From Methylotuvimicrobium sp. KM2 (lineage in GTDB: Bacteria; Pseudomonadota; Gammaproteobacteria; Methylococcales; Methylomonadaceae): 64,000 bases of DNA. This document shows positions 46,169 to 55,558 of this stretch, in pieces. The first letter of the stretch is position 1. Every line of letters begins with the position of its first letter. The stretch spans positions 2,736,300 through 2,800,299 of the forward strand of contig NZ_CP150634.1 in NCBI RefSeq assembly GCF_038051925.1, given 5' to 3'. The notes under the pieces are model-generated. The model had not been told where the DNA came from, searched no databases, and saw only the letters and a list, made by a program, of their open reading frames with translations. Made by a program: the position numbers and the translations under genes.

Positions 46169-46606
46169 TCAATTAAATCCGCAGCCATTATTGCCTTCTA
46201 AAATGCTTGCCGTTACGTCCAACGCATTACCTGTTGCTGGCAGTGGTGAAGTACAAAACTGGTAAAGCTCTTGCTCGGGAACTTTATGTACGGAGTAACA
46301 ATAGATAAAATTACCGCCACCGTAGCTATAACAAATTGCTCCTCGATCGGTAATTTCCCATGTACCCATTTCTTTAGTCGGATCAACCGGATCGTTCGGC
46401 CCTTTCTTATAGTCAAATATCTTTCCGCTTGGTTCATGATATTCCTGCCATTGATCGCCATTAGCCTTTTGAGCGCAAACAGTATTACCACTCAAAAGAG
46501 TACTTAAGGCATCGACCGAGAGTATTGTCTCTGTTTCACAATCAGCGGCAACCTCGCCAGCTATACTGGCAGACATGAAAATTCCGAGCATAATCATTTT
46601 TTTCAT
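46169..46606 (-). CDS. Secreted cysteine-containing protein of unknown function
   Basis: A 145-residue protein with a signal peptide (about 1-21, ending EVAA before DCETE). The mature part has six to seven cysteines, a GTWEITDRGAICYSYGGG segment and a CYSVHK stretch, suggesting a small disulfide-bonded beta-rich domain in the periplasm or outside the cell. I do not recognise the family with certainty; the WEI...CYSYGG pattern is loosely like DUF995-type proteins. An in-frame ATG 12 bases upstream (46618) is an alternative start. Confidence 0.6.
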   Translation of the reverse strand: MKKMIMLGIFMSASIAGEVAADCETETILSVDALSTLLSGNTVCAQKANGDQWQEYHEPSGKIFDYKKGPNDPVDPTKEMGTWEITDRGAICYSYGGGNFIYCYSVHKVPEQELYQFCTSPLPATGNALDVTASILEGNNGCGFN

Positions 46607-47274
46607 AGTTAAACCCATCCAAAAAGAATAAAGAACATCAGCAGGAAAGCACCTATTTACCAATTTCAGTCGTACCGAGAATTTCGCAAGTTCAAGAAGG
46701 TGCGAGACTTTGCTCGTCGAGAAATTCAGCCACATGAAGTTTCTATGGTCATCAAAATTAGCTAAGAAAAAATGGAATTTAGGTGCTGGCGCTAGATCTT
46801 AGCTCCCCCCCTCATAACAACACATTACCCATTTATAGCTAAATAATTTCAGATCAAATCAAGAGCTATAAAGTGTAAAAAACACCATAACCTTCAATGA
46901 ACCTAGATAATATTGTATTTTTCAATTAAATTCTAAGATTTTTTATAATCGATAGCGCTATATACGGGACCAGTCACTTACCTGAAAATTGATCCTTCTG
47001 GTGATTTAGGATAAAAGAGCGAGTTGCCCCACCTAATTAATTGTGTTTACCTTGAGCAAATGCATAAAGATAATCGAGATTCGCCCAGCGATTCAATGCT
47101 TAAAAAAATCAACAAGGGTTTGATAATTTGTCAGCAATTTTTACAATCAATCAATCTCTTTTTTTCTCTGGAAACACAAGCAATTGTTTTTGATTTTAAT
47201 TTATTAGCTGGCAATCATTTTGCTTTATAATTTAAAAATCTATTTTTCTCACCTCAACAACAAGGATTATCAGC
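46607..47274. other. AT-rich intergenic region with one palindrome half-site
   Basis: No gene is supported. At 46771-46788 there is one arm of the A palindrome (GGAATTTAGGTGCTGG). The rest is AT-rich and should contain the promoters of the divergent secreted-protein and PEP-CTERM genes. Confidence 0.5.
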
Positions 47275-47419
47275 ATGAATCAAGCAACAAACTTATTTAA
47301 AGTATTTATTATCGTAGGCGCCATGATCCTTATCTCGCCGGCGCATGCCAGCTTCCAAGACTATTACGATGTCAACAATTGGCAACTTAAGATTACCCCA
47401 GGATCCGATGCCTCTATCG

Positions 47420-48827
47420 CATCCCGTTATACACAACTAGCCAATAGTTGTATGATTTGCGTTTTTGCACGAGGAGTAGAGATTCACAATGGGCTGGGAA
47501 ACGGAAGAGTTATCAAGGATTGATCTAGGCGATCAACGTTTGAATGCACGCTCCATTAAGCTGCTCAAGCGGTTGTCGGCTAAACCGACGGCCAGTATTC
47601 CGGCGGCGTGTGGTGGATGGTCGGAAACTCTAGCGGCCTATCGCTTCTTGGCTCAAGATCAGATCGATTGGCAAGATATTCTGCAGCCCCATATCGACTG
47701 CTCGCTGACACGGATGCGGGCGCAGCCGGTCGTTTTATGTCTGCAGGACACCACGGAGTTGGACTTCAATGGTCGTCAAGCACAAGGATTAGGGCCTTTG
47801 TCGTATGAAGCCCAACGAGGCCTGTATGTTCATCCGACGTATGCCGTGACGCCGGAGCGCTTGCCCTTAGGGGTACTGGATGCTTGGATGTGGGCGCGCG
47901 AAGCGAAAGATGAACAAGGTGAACGTCCCGGTATTTTGGAGAGTTTACGCTGGATCGAAGGCTACGAACGGATAGCCGAACGGGCGGCAGAGTTGCCCGA
48001 GACGAGGCTGGTGTATGTTGCTGATCGGGAGGCCGATATCTTGGCCTTGATGCAGCGGGCGCATGCGCTGGGCAATCCCGCAGATTGGCTGCTTCGAGCC
48101 AAGCATAACCGCAAATTGAGCGGTGACACGGACAAGCTGTGGGATAAAGTCGCCCAAACCGATGCGCTCGGTGAGCTGGGGTTTTATTTACCGCCGCGCG
48201 CCGGACGCAAGGGGAGAAATATCGTCCAACAGGTGCGAACCTTGCGCGTCGAATTACCCGCCGAAGGTGGCGGGACGTTTGAAGTCACGGCGATTTTGGC
48301 CAGAGAAATCAATCCCCCCGCGGGTGAAAAACCTTTGGAATGGCGGCTGTTGACGAATCGAACCGCGGTTACGCTGTCCGAAGCCGCAGAACTGGTGGAC
48401 TGGTATCGTTGCCGCTGGGAAATCGAAATGTTTTTTAACATTCTCAAAAACGGTTGCCAAGTAGAGGCCTTGCAATTATCGACCCTCTCCCGTATCGAAC
48501 TGGCATTGGCATTATTCATGATCATTGCGTGGCGAATCGGCTACTTGATGCGATTGGGACGAGAATGTCCGGAGATGGACTGCGAAGTCGTGTTTGATCG
48601 AGAAGAATGGCAAGCCGCCTGGTTAGTGGCCCGTAAGCCCTTGCCGCCCAAGCCACCCCAACTCAATGAAGCCATTCGACTGATTGCCGGCTTTGGCGGA
48701 TTCTTGGGACGTAAAGGCGACGGAGAGCCAGGTGCCAAATCGCTTTGGCAGGGATTGCAGCGTGTCATGGACTTCGCCATGGGAATACGTGCGGCTCGGG
48801 AGGCTTAGACTTATGTATAAAGGGATG
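47420..48827 (+). mobile_element. Complete IS4-family (IS50/Tn5-type) insertion sequence
   Basis: A 1408-bp element. The 19-bp ends CATCCCGTTATACACAACT and CATCCCTTTATACATAAGT (other strand) match at 16 of 19 bases and contain the TTATACA-AA core of Tn5 ends. An exact 9-bp target duplication, CCTCTATCG, lies at 47411-47419 and 48828-48836. It contains a single transposase gene and looks recent and intact. Confidence 0.95.
47489..48808 (+). CDS. IS4-family Tn5-like transposase
   Basis: A 439-residue DDE transposase. The N-terminal DNA-binding part is Tn5-like (LGDQRLNARSIKLLKRL, then PTASIPAACGGWSETLAAYRFL). Catalytic Asp residues lie in LQDTTELDF and VADREADI, and the IS4 YREK signature appears as YRCRWEIEMFFNILK with the catalytic Glu. 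GAGGAG precedes the ATG. It is full length and uninterrupted, so the element is probably active. It is a candidate to act in trans on the D miniature elements, whose ends share its TTATACA-AA core. Confidence 0.95.
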   Translation: MGWETEELSRIDLGDQRLNARSIKLLKRLSAKPTASIPAACGGWSETLAAYRFLAQDQIDWQDILQPHIDCSLTRMRAQPVVLCLQDTTELDFNGRQAQGLGPLSYEAQRGLYVHPTYAVTPERLPLGVLDAWMWAREAKDEQGERPGILESLRWIEGYERIAERAAELPETRLVYVADREADILALMQRAHALGNPADWLLRAKHNRKLSGDTDKLWDKVAQTDALGELGFYLPPRAGRKGRNIVQQVRTLRVELPAEGGGTFEVTAILAREINPPAGEKPLEWRLLTNRTAVTLSEAAELVDWYRCRWEIEMFFNILKNGCQVEALQLSTLSRIELALALFMIIAWRIGYLMRLGRECPEMDCEVVFDREEWQAAWLVARKPLPPKPPQLNEAIRLIAGFGGFLGRKGDGEPGAKSLWQGLQRVMDFAMGIRAAREA

Positions 48828-49288
48828 CCTCTATCGACCTTAGCAATGCACCAAACTCAATTACCTTGATCGGAGGCAATAACGTCAATAATTTATCTGG
48901 ATTCCCTGCAACTATCGACTTTACAATAATCGCGGATGCTACCGGCATGCTCTCATTCGATTGGTCTTATGAAACAAACGACAACTCACCCGCATATGAC
49001 CCATTATTTTTTCTCCATAATGGCACTGAACATGGCCTGTCGGGAAATACTGGTCCTAAAACCCAAACCGGTTTTTTTGAATTTAGTGTTCAGATTGGCG
49101 ATGTATTCGGTTTTCGCCAAGCATCTGTGGACAGTCTTTTTGGTTCAGCTCAATCAACAATTAGCAACTTCTCCGCACCGACTCCATTACCTAGCTTACC
49201 GATTCCGGAACCTGGTGCATTGGCGATGCTCGGAATCGCTTTAGCAGGTTTCAACTTTTTTCGCCGCCATCGCAATGAGTCGAAATAA

Positions 49289-49620
49289 ATAATGCCCTTA
49301 TTATCTAAGAAAATAGAAGCGCTTGAGGTTAGACTGCATTTAATCACAGGAAAAACAACACGACCACCCCACCTTCAAAGCTATATAATTGCGTCGGACG
49401 CCATGTAGCAAGGCATAGCAGGAAAATAATAGTCTCTGCATTTATGTTACTGAGCGGTTACCGAGAAGCAAATTCACACCTTACTGACCCGCCCCCGGCG
49501 TTTGCCTGTCGAAAAACTGCGTTTTTTATGATCAGTAATTACTAGAGTGTAAAACCGCATGATTTTTAGACTTGGACTTAATGCCTTAAATCCAAGCCCA
49601 ATTGGAATTTTAATTTCGGT
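49289..49620. other. Intergenic stretch with no recognised element
   Basis: About 330 bases between the convergent PEP-CTERM and TPR-lipoprotein genes. I see no gene, clear terminator or member of the repeat families here. Confidence 0.4.
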
Positions 49621-50181
49621 TTACATTGCATCGGCTTTCAAATGAGCCTCCGTAGCTCCCGCCATGTCCCCTTGCATTTTCCTAGCCTCGGCGATCAACA
49701 GCCAGCAACGTTTTTTTAATGCTTTATCGGAACCTGCCAATAATGCGGACTTTTTAGCCAAGTCCACGGCTTGTTGAGGCTTCGCTTGTTTAAGTCGAAC
49801 TTCGGCCAATTTGTAAATCAATGTTGCGTTTCTCGGCTCGATTCTTAGCCCCCTCTCCAAAACAGCAGCCGCCGAATCCAGATTACCGGCACCGGCGCTT
49901 CGATCCGCATCGGAAATCATCGCAATCGCAATCGGGCTCAATTGAGCAGGTTGCACTTTTTGAGCAGGAGTTGCCCATGCCGGAGGAGCCGACGGCTCTA
50001 ATGGAGCGGTTTTGACTTCCGGCGGCGCGACAGGCTTTTCTTTGACGATAGGTTTCGGCGGTTGCGGAACCGGTGTTTTATAATACGGTTCAACCGGAGC
50101 CGGTGCCTGCTGACCGGTTAAACCGGCACAACCGACCGCCAGCATCGGCAACATGGGTATAAATAACTTGTTCAATCGCAT
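49621..50181 (-). CDS. TPR-containing lipoprotein
   Basis: A 186-residue protein. The lipoprotein signal ends LAVGC (Cys about 18). A proline-rich linker of about 65 residues (repeated PVPQPPKP and PLEPSAPP) follows, then two to three tetratricopeptide-like repeats (about 100-180: AAAVLERGLRIEPRN, AEVRLKQAKPQQAVDLAKKS). It is probably an outer- or inner-membrane-anchored scaffold in the envelope. The partner is unknown and it stands alone. Confidence 0.8.
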   Translation of the reverse strand: MRLNKLFIPMLPMLAVGCAGLTGQQAPAPVEPYYKTPVPQPPKPIVKEKPVAPPEVKTAPLEPSAPPAWATPAQKVQPAQLSPIAIAMISDADRSAGAGNLDSAAAVLERGLRIEPRNATLIYKLAEVRLKQAKPQQAVDLAKKSALLAGSDKALKKRCWLLIAEARKMQGDMAGATEAHLKADAM

Positions 50182-50299
50182 TTAAATACTATTCAATAAA
50201 GGTTTAATTGCCCGACAATACAAAATTGACCGGAAATTAAATTAAAGCTAAACGGCTGAAATTGATCTCACCCATACAAAATATTTCCGCATATTTATC

Positions 50300-50565
50300 T
50301 CGTTCCCAAGTTCTAACCTGGGAACGCATACCCTCAAGCTCTGCTTGGTAACTATTCAGTCCCCCATCAATTATCGTTCCCATGCTCTGCGTGGGAATGT
50401 CTGAGTACTGCTCCAGTGCTAAGAGACGCTAGAGCGTCTTAGTATTCATTCCCACGCCGGAGCGTGGGAACGATAGGGGGTGTGAATAATTACTCTGCTT
50501 GAGGTCACCCGGCAAGCGGAGCTTGAGGGTAGTCGCTCCCAAGCTGGAGCTTGGGAACGAGAAAA
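50300..50565. repeat. Cluster of REP-like palindromes E
   Basis: At least five stem-loops of the GTTCCCA...TGGGAAC type in both orientations, including GTTCCCATGCTCTGCGTGGGAA at 50368-50390, an unoccupied copy of the D target, and AGACGCTAGAGCGTCT. The gap 50182-50729 contains no gene. Confidence 0.85.
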
Positions 50566-50729
50566 AATTCGCATCAATTGATGCCATCCGTTGCAGTATA
50601 TTCGAAACACCTTCAGAACACGAATTCTAATCGAGCATCAACTGTATAGGCGCCTTTCGGGAACAGAAACCCAATCGAGCCTGTTAAACCATTAAACTCA
50701 AAGCAATCGAGTGAATAGCGCAATCATCA

Positions 50730-51848
50730 ATGACTACAAAAAACATAAACCAGCTTTCTTCCCTGACTCAACGGATCAAACAATGGGGTCTGGAATTGGG
50801 TTTTCAACAAGTCGGCATCGCCGATACCGATTTAGCCGAAGCAGAGGCCCATCTCAATCATTGGTTGGACAAGGGTTTTCACGGCGAAATGGATTATATG
50901 CGGCGGCACGGACTCAAGCGCAGCCGCCCCGCTGTTTTGCAACCGGGAACGCGTAGCGTGATTTCGGTGCGCATGGATTATCTACCCGAATCGCCGGCAG
51001 CGATGAATCGAAACCTTGAAAAACCTTTGGCTGCGTATATTTCAAGATATGCCTTGGGTCGGGATTATCACAAATTATTGAGGCAGCGTCTTCAAAAACT
51101 GGCCGACCGGATTGCAAACGAAATCGGCGACTTCGGCTACCGGGTGTTCGTAGACAGTGCGCCGGTTCTCGAAAAAGCCTTGGCCGAGAAAGCCGGACTG
51201 GGCTGGATAGGCAAGCATTCCAATGTCATCAATCGTAAGGCCGGCTCTTGGTTCTTTCTCGGCGAGATTTATACCGATTTAGCGCTGCCGCCCGATACAA
51301 AAGCCGGCAATCATTGCGGAAGCTGTATGGCCTGTCTCGACGTCTGCCCGACACGGGCGATCGTTGCGCCCTATCAAGTCGATGCGCGCTTGTGCGTGTC
51401 ATACTTGACGATCGAATTGCACGGCACGATTCCGGAACAGTTAAGGCCGTTGATCGGCAACCGAATTTACGGTTGCGACGACTGTCAGATCGTTTGCCCG
51501 TGGAACCGCTTCGCCCGCTTGACCGGCGAAAAAGACTTCAATCCCAGGCAACAACTCGACAGCCGACAATTGCTCGAAGTTTTCGCATGGGACGAAACGA
51601 CTTTTCTGAAATATACCGAAGGTTCGGCGATACGAAGAATCGGTCACGAGCGCTGGCTAAGAAATATTGCGGTCGCGCTCGGTAACGCCCCTTATTCGGA
51701 ATCGATCGTTTCAGCCCTGAAAGCCAAGCTCGAATATCCGTCCGACTTAATCAAGGAACATGTTTTATGGGCTATCGCTCTGCAGATCGAAAAAGCGAAA
51801 AAAAAGTCGGAAGTCATTTCTAATGACGCCCCCGGATTCGAATCGTAA
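50730..51848 (+). CDS. queG: Epoxyqueuosine reductase
   Basis: A 372-residue cobalamin-dependent iron-sulfur enzyme that reduces epoxyqueuosine to queuosine in the wobble base of tRNAs. The two ferredoxin-type clusters are CGSCMACLDVCPTRAI and CDDCQIVCPWNRF (about residues 195-255). The N-terminal part (VGIADTDLAEAEAHLNHWLD, MDYMRRH) is typical. In E. coli queG neighbours tsaE/nnrD; here it stands alone between repeat clusters. Confidence 0.95.
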   Translation: MTTKNINQLSSLTQRIKQWGLELGFQQVGIADTDLAEAEAHLNHWLDKGFHGEMDYMRRHGLKRSRPAVLQPGTRSVISVRMDYLPESPAAMNRNLEKPLAAYISRYALGRDYHKLLRQRLQKLADRIANEIGDFGYRVFVDSAPVLEKALAEKAGLGWIGKHSNVINRKAGSWFFLGEIYTDLALPPDTKAGNHCGSCMACLDVCPTRAIVAPYQVDARLCVSYLTIELHGTIPEQLRPLIGNRIYGCDDCQIVCPWNRFARLTGEKDFNPRQQLDSRQLLEVFAWDETTFLKYTEGSAIRRIGHERWLRNIAVALGNAPYSESIVSALKAKLEYPSDLIKEHVLWAIALQIEKAKKKSEVISNDAPGFES

Positions 51849-51961
51849 TGCTTCTATGAAACAAAACAGATTGTCTAAATCGAAGCCTTATAAGAACTAA
51901 ACGAATGTAAGTATTCAGACCCTGACGTATCCCCACAAAACGCTCGTTCCCATGCTCTGCG

Positions 51962-52259
51962 CTTGCCGTTATACACAAGTATAAATATATTTATTGTGCA
52001 AAAAGCAGCGACCGAGCGCTAGGTTGCCGTGTCGTCCGAAAAGGCTATTGGTGTATGAGCGTTAGCGGCTTCGATAGTCGCGACGAAGGCGTCGCTCCCA
52101 CAGCGGGCGGCGGATGCTCTGTGGGAGCGATCCCCTGATCGTCTCTCACCTAGCGTTAGGTTAGGGAAGGCCAGGAGTGTTAAGTGACAATAAAGGGTAT
52201 CGAGGCCACATTGGCTAAGATGGCAAAAGGATAATTTATGACTTATGTATAACGATGAG
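51962..52259. mobile_element. Miniature Tn5-like element D4 with exact 9-bp target duplication
   Basis: A 298-bp element. The ends are CTTGCCGTTATACACAAGT and, from the other strand, CTCATCGTTATACATAAGT. The flanks are TGCTCTGCG on both sides (51953-51961 and 52260-52268). The left half differs from D1-D3, but the right third (GGTATCGAGGCCACATTGGCTAAGAT) is conserved. It inserted in the loop of a palindrome E. Bases to about 52395 hold more E fragments, and 52497-52535 matches 17265-17300 (CTCTTTTTCAAAGAGGGG). The gap 51849-52583 has no gene. Confidence 0.85.
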
Positions 52260-52583
52260 TGCTCTGCGTGGGAATGCCGCTTTAGACGCTCTGCGTCGAC
52301 TGCAGCGGGCAATCGGATTAAGAAACTGTAGAGAACGTATCGTTACTCTTGTCGTGATTATCGACCTCTGGGGACGCAGAGCGTAGGAACGATGAAAAAA
52401 ATCAATATATCTATCAGTTTTCAGCCATAGAAAATTGTTTTATTTGGATATTTTGTGGTGATACATTAGGGATTGAGGAGGGGGGTATTTTAAAAAATCC
52501 CCCCTAGCCCCTCTTTTTCAAAGAGGGGGACTGAATACTTACAAACGAATCGATTTTTTCCTTAGAATAATTACAAAATCGAA

Positions 52584-52793
52584 TTAGCTGATAACCCATT
52601 CAAGACCGTATTTTTTATCGTAGTAATAGACGATCGCCAAAATGGCCAGTTGAACAAAAAACAACAGCCAGAAATACACCATGAAGAGCATAATCTTGAT
52701 CGGTTTTTCTTCCGATTTTTTTTGTGCGGACAACAACCAGCCTCCGACGAGGGAAACAATCAAAATCAAACCGCCAACCAGCGCTATATTCAT
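52584..52793 (-). CDS. Small two-helix membrane protein downstream of ftsK
   Basis: A 69-residue protein with two hydrophobic segments (about 3-21 and 35-57) separated by a short Lys-rich loop (AQKKSEEKPIK). I do not recognise a family. It lies 19 bases after the ftsK stop on the same strand, so it is probably co-transcribed and may be a small membrane partner, but no function can be given. Confidence 0.55.
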   Translation of the reverse strand: MNIALVGGLILIVSLVGGWLLSAQKKSEEKPIKIMLFMVYFWLLFFVQLAILAIVYYYDKKYGLEWVIS

Positions 52794-52812
52794 TTTCGAG
52801 CTCTACGCAACA

Positions 52813-55089
52813 TCAATCTTTCGGCGGAGGTGGCGCCAAAACTTCGCGCGAACCGTTAGATTCCGCCGGACTCACGACACCTGCCGCCTCCATATCCTCA
52901 ATCATGCGGGCCGCACGGTTATAGCCGACCTTAAAACGGCGCTGCACACTGGATATCGACGCCTTCCGCGTTTCGGTAACAAACTGAACCGCCTCGTCGT
53001 AAAGCGCATCGGTTTCACTATCGGTATCGGAAAGCCCGCCGAACCCATCGCTATTATCGCTTCGCTCTTGCGTAATTTCGTCCAAATAATCGGCAGGCCC
53101 CGTTTCTTTTAGAAACTCGACGATACGATGCACCTCGTGATCGTCGACGAACGCACCGTGCGCACGAATGGGAATACTGGTTCCTGAGGGCAAAAATAAC
53201 ATATCACCATTACCCAATAGCGTTTCCGCCCCGCCCTGATCCAAAATGGTCCGGGAATCGATGCGCGAAGACACCTGAAACGATATCCGAGTCGGTACAT
53301 TGGCCTTGATTAAACCGGTCAAGACATCGACCGACGGGCGCTGAGTCGCCAGAATCAAATGAATGCCGGCCGCTCGTGCTTTTTGCGCCAATCTTGCGAT
53401 CAACTCCTCGACTTTTTTGCCGACGATCATCATCATATCGGCCAATTCATCGATTACAATCACGATACTCGGCAAAGTCGTCAAAACCGGAAATTCCTCG
53501 CCCTCTTCGAGCGGTCTCTCCAACACAAAAAACGGGTCGCGTATGCTTTCGCCTTTCGCATCGGCATCGTTGATCAATTGATTGAAACCGGCCAGATTTC
53601 TGACCCCCATCTTGGACATCAACTTGTAACGGCGCTCCATTTCGGCAACGGCCCAACGCAGGGCATTACTGGCCTCTTTCATATCGGTCACGACCGGCGT
53701 CAATAAATGCGGAATGCCTTCATAAACCGACAATTCCAACATTTTCGGATCGATCATGATCATTCGAACCTCTTTCGGCGTGGCTCGGTATAGCAAACTC
53801 AAAATCATCGTATTGATCGCAACCGACTTACCGGAACCGGTCGTACCAGCCACCAAAGCATGCGGCATCTTGCCTAGGTCGGCGACGACCGGCGCACCGG
53901 AAATATCCTTGCCCATCGCCAAGGTCAGCGGCGATTTAGCTTTTTCGAAACCTTGCGAAGCCAATAGCTCACGAAGCGTAACCATTTCGCGTTCTTGATT
54001 CGGGATCTCCAGACCGATATAAGGCTTGCCGGGAATGACTTCGACGATACGAACGCTGGTTACCGATAACGCGCGCGCGAGATCTTTCGACAAACTACTG
54101 ACTCGACTGACTTTAACGCCGGCCGCCGGTTGCAATTCGAAACGAGTGATTACCGGGCCGGGATGGACACCAACCACTTCTGCAACGACATTGAAATCCT
54201 GAAGTATTTCCTCGACCAAACGGGACATATCCTGCAATTCGCTTGGCGAATAACCTTTGACTCGAATATTACGTTCGTCGAGCAACGATAAAGGCGGCAA
54301 TTCGCCTTCTGAAACCTTACTAAAATCGATTTTCTTTGGCTTGGTTTTACTTGGTGGAGCAAACGATTCTTCTTGCAAATCCACTACTGGAGCGACTTTG
54401 GTTTTTTTCAGAGGTTTTCCTTTCGATTTTTCACGAGGTTTGACCGAAACCGGAGACTCCACCACCCGTCTTTCATATTGATTTTGTAGCACCCCGAACA
54501 GCCCTTGGCCTAGCCAACGACAAAATAGCAAGGTGTATTTACCCACGCCATCCATCAATTTAAACCAAGACAAGCCCGTAAACAGCGTCACACCGGCCAA
54601 TAGAATTGCCAATAACATTAAGGTCGCACCGGTATCTCCCAAGGCCAACACAAAGACATCCCCGGTTTCCTGGCCTAAAATGCCGCCGGTCGAACCGGGC
54701 AAATCGATGTGAATTCTCAGAAAATGCAGATAGATCAATGAGGTTCCTGCCATCAAGGTAGCGATAAACCCTAACCAACTAACCGCAATGCTCAGTTTAG
54801 CGGTTTCCCGGCTTTTTCCGACATACATCAAATAGGCTTGGCGAATTATCATGATCGGAAATAAATACGCCATCAATCCGAAAACACTGAGCGTAAAATC
54901 GGCCAGCCAGGCACCAACCATGCCGCCGGCGTTATTGATGCCTTGCCCGGTGCCGCTATGGGTCCAGCCGGCATCTTCATTGCTAAAAGTGACGAGTGAA
55001 ATTAAAAAGAACAATGCACAGGCCGCCAAACCTAATAAGGCAACCTCTCGCAAACCTCGAAATGTTTTTTCTTCAATCACTGCAGACAT
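52813..55089 (-). CDS. ftsK: DNA translocase FtsK
   Basis: A protein of about 758 residues coordinating chromosome segregation with septation. Four membrane helices (about 15-165), a short Lys/Pro linker (about 205-260), the RecA-like motor with Walker [13 protein letters not shown] (about 415-426) and Walker [14 protein letters not shown], and a C-terminal winged-helix gamma domain (about 690-745) that reads KOPS sites are all present. The linker is much shorter than in E. coli (1329 residues in total), as in most bacteria. ATG 55089 is used; in-frame ATGs at 55125 and 55122 are possible and no candidate has a strong ribosome site. Confidence 0.94.
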   Translation of the reverse strand: MSAVIEEKTFRGLREVALLGLAACALFFLISLVTFSNEDAGWTHSGTGQGINNAGGMVGAWLADFTLSVFGLMAYLFPIMIIRQAYLMYVGKSRETAKLSIAVSWLGFIATLMAGTSLIYLHFLRIHIDLPGSTGGILGQETGDVFVLALGDTGATLMLLAILLAGVTLFTGLSWFKLMDGVGKYTLLFCRWLGQGLFGVLQNQYERRVVESPVSVKPREKSKGKPLKKTKVAPVVDLQEESFAPPSKTKPKKIDFSKVSEGELPPLSLLDERNIRVKGYSPSELQDMSRLVEEILQDFNVVAEVVGVHPGPVITRFELQPAAGVKVSRVSSLSKDLARALSVTSVRIVEVIPGKPYIGLEIPNQEREMVTLRELLASQGFEKAKSPLTLAMGKDISGAPVVADLGKMPHALVAGTTGSGKSVAINTMILSLLYRATPKEVRMIMIDPKMLELSVYEGIPHLLTPVVTDMKEASNALRWAVAEMERRYKLMSKMGVRNLAGFNQLINDADAKGESIRDPFFVLERPLEEGEEFPVLTTLPSIVIVIDELADMMMIVGKKVEELIARLAQKARAAGIHLILATQRPSVDVLTGLIKANVPTRISFQVSSRIDSRTILDQGGAETLLGNGDMLFLPSGTSIPIRAHGAFVDDHEVHRIVEFLKETGPADYLDEITQERSDNSDGFGGLSDTDSETDALYDEAVQFVTETRKASISSVQRRFKVGYNRAARMIEDMEAAGVVSPAESNGSREVLAPPPPKD

Positions 55090-55254
55090 AAACAAGTTCT
55101 TTTGATTTATTTGATAAAACATCATTATAGATGATTAATTGAATATATAACATGAATTAGCCTAAGACCGGAAAAAATAGGTGATCGCTAACCGTAACGC
55201 AAATACGTCGATGCGAAATCTGCCGAAAACAGAATTTCAAATTTCGGTGAAGAT

Positions 55255-55496
55255 CCGGGAAGGGAAAGAATATACCTTTCGTACTTCAAATTTCGGCAGT
55301 GCCTGAGGAGGTGTCGGGGTGCTCGGCTAAGGCTTTGCCAGCATGGAGCTGGCATAGAGCCTACAGGGACGTATTCACCCAGCACCTAAATTCCATAGCC
55401 TTTTGGCTATGCTAGCTATCTTCCATAATTTAGGTGCTGGGTTCACGGCGTCCTTTGACGGGCACCCCGGCGCCAAATTTTGATCTACGAGGGGCA
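55255..55496. mobile_element. Larger palindromic element H (copy 2) carrying a CCAGCACC palindrome
   Basis: This is the inverted counterpart of 36117-36330. The 66-bp palindrome lies at 55377-55442 (left arm ACCCAGCACCTAAATT, right arm AATTTAGGTGCTGGGT) with TTCAC on both sides, and an inner GGCTAT/ATAGCC stem. The outer region has GAGCCTACAGGGACGTA and ACGGCGTCC, shared with element B. Together with 55443-55558 it fills the gap between ftsK and the phosphoesterase. Confidence 0.8.
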
Positions 55497-55558
55497 TACT
55501 TACACTTACCCTTCACGACTTACCGCTAACCGCTCACTGCTAACCCCACACACAGCCA

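Larger units (their letters stand above)
47275..49288 (+). pseudogene. PEP-CTERM protein gene split by an insertion sequence
   Basis: The 5' part (47275-47419) encodes a signal peptide (cleavage after SPAHA) and the start of the mature protein. The 3' part (48837-49288) continues in the same frame once the IS and one 9-bp duplication are removed, giving an intact 198-codon product. The C-terminus has the sorting signal IPEPGA, a hydrophobic helix and FFRRHRN, the hallmark of PEP-CTERM proteins cut by exosortase (XrtA). The middle resembles the small secreted beta-sandwich domains found in such proteins. The insertion should abolish function. XrtA-associated genes occur at 62443-64000. Confidence 0.9.
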
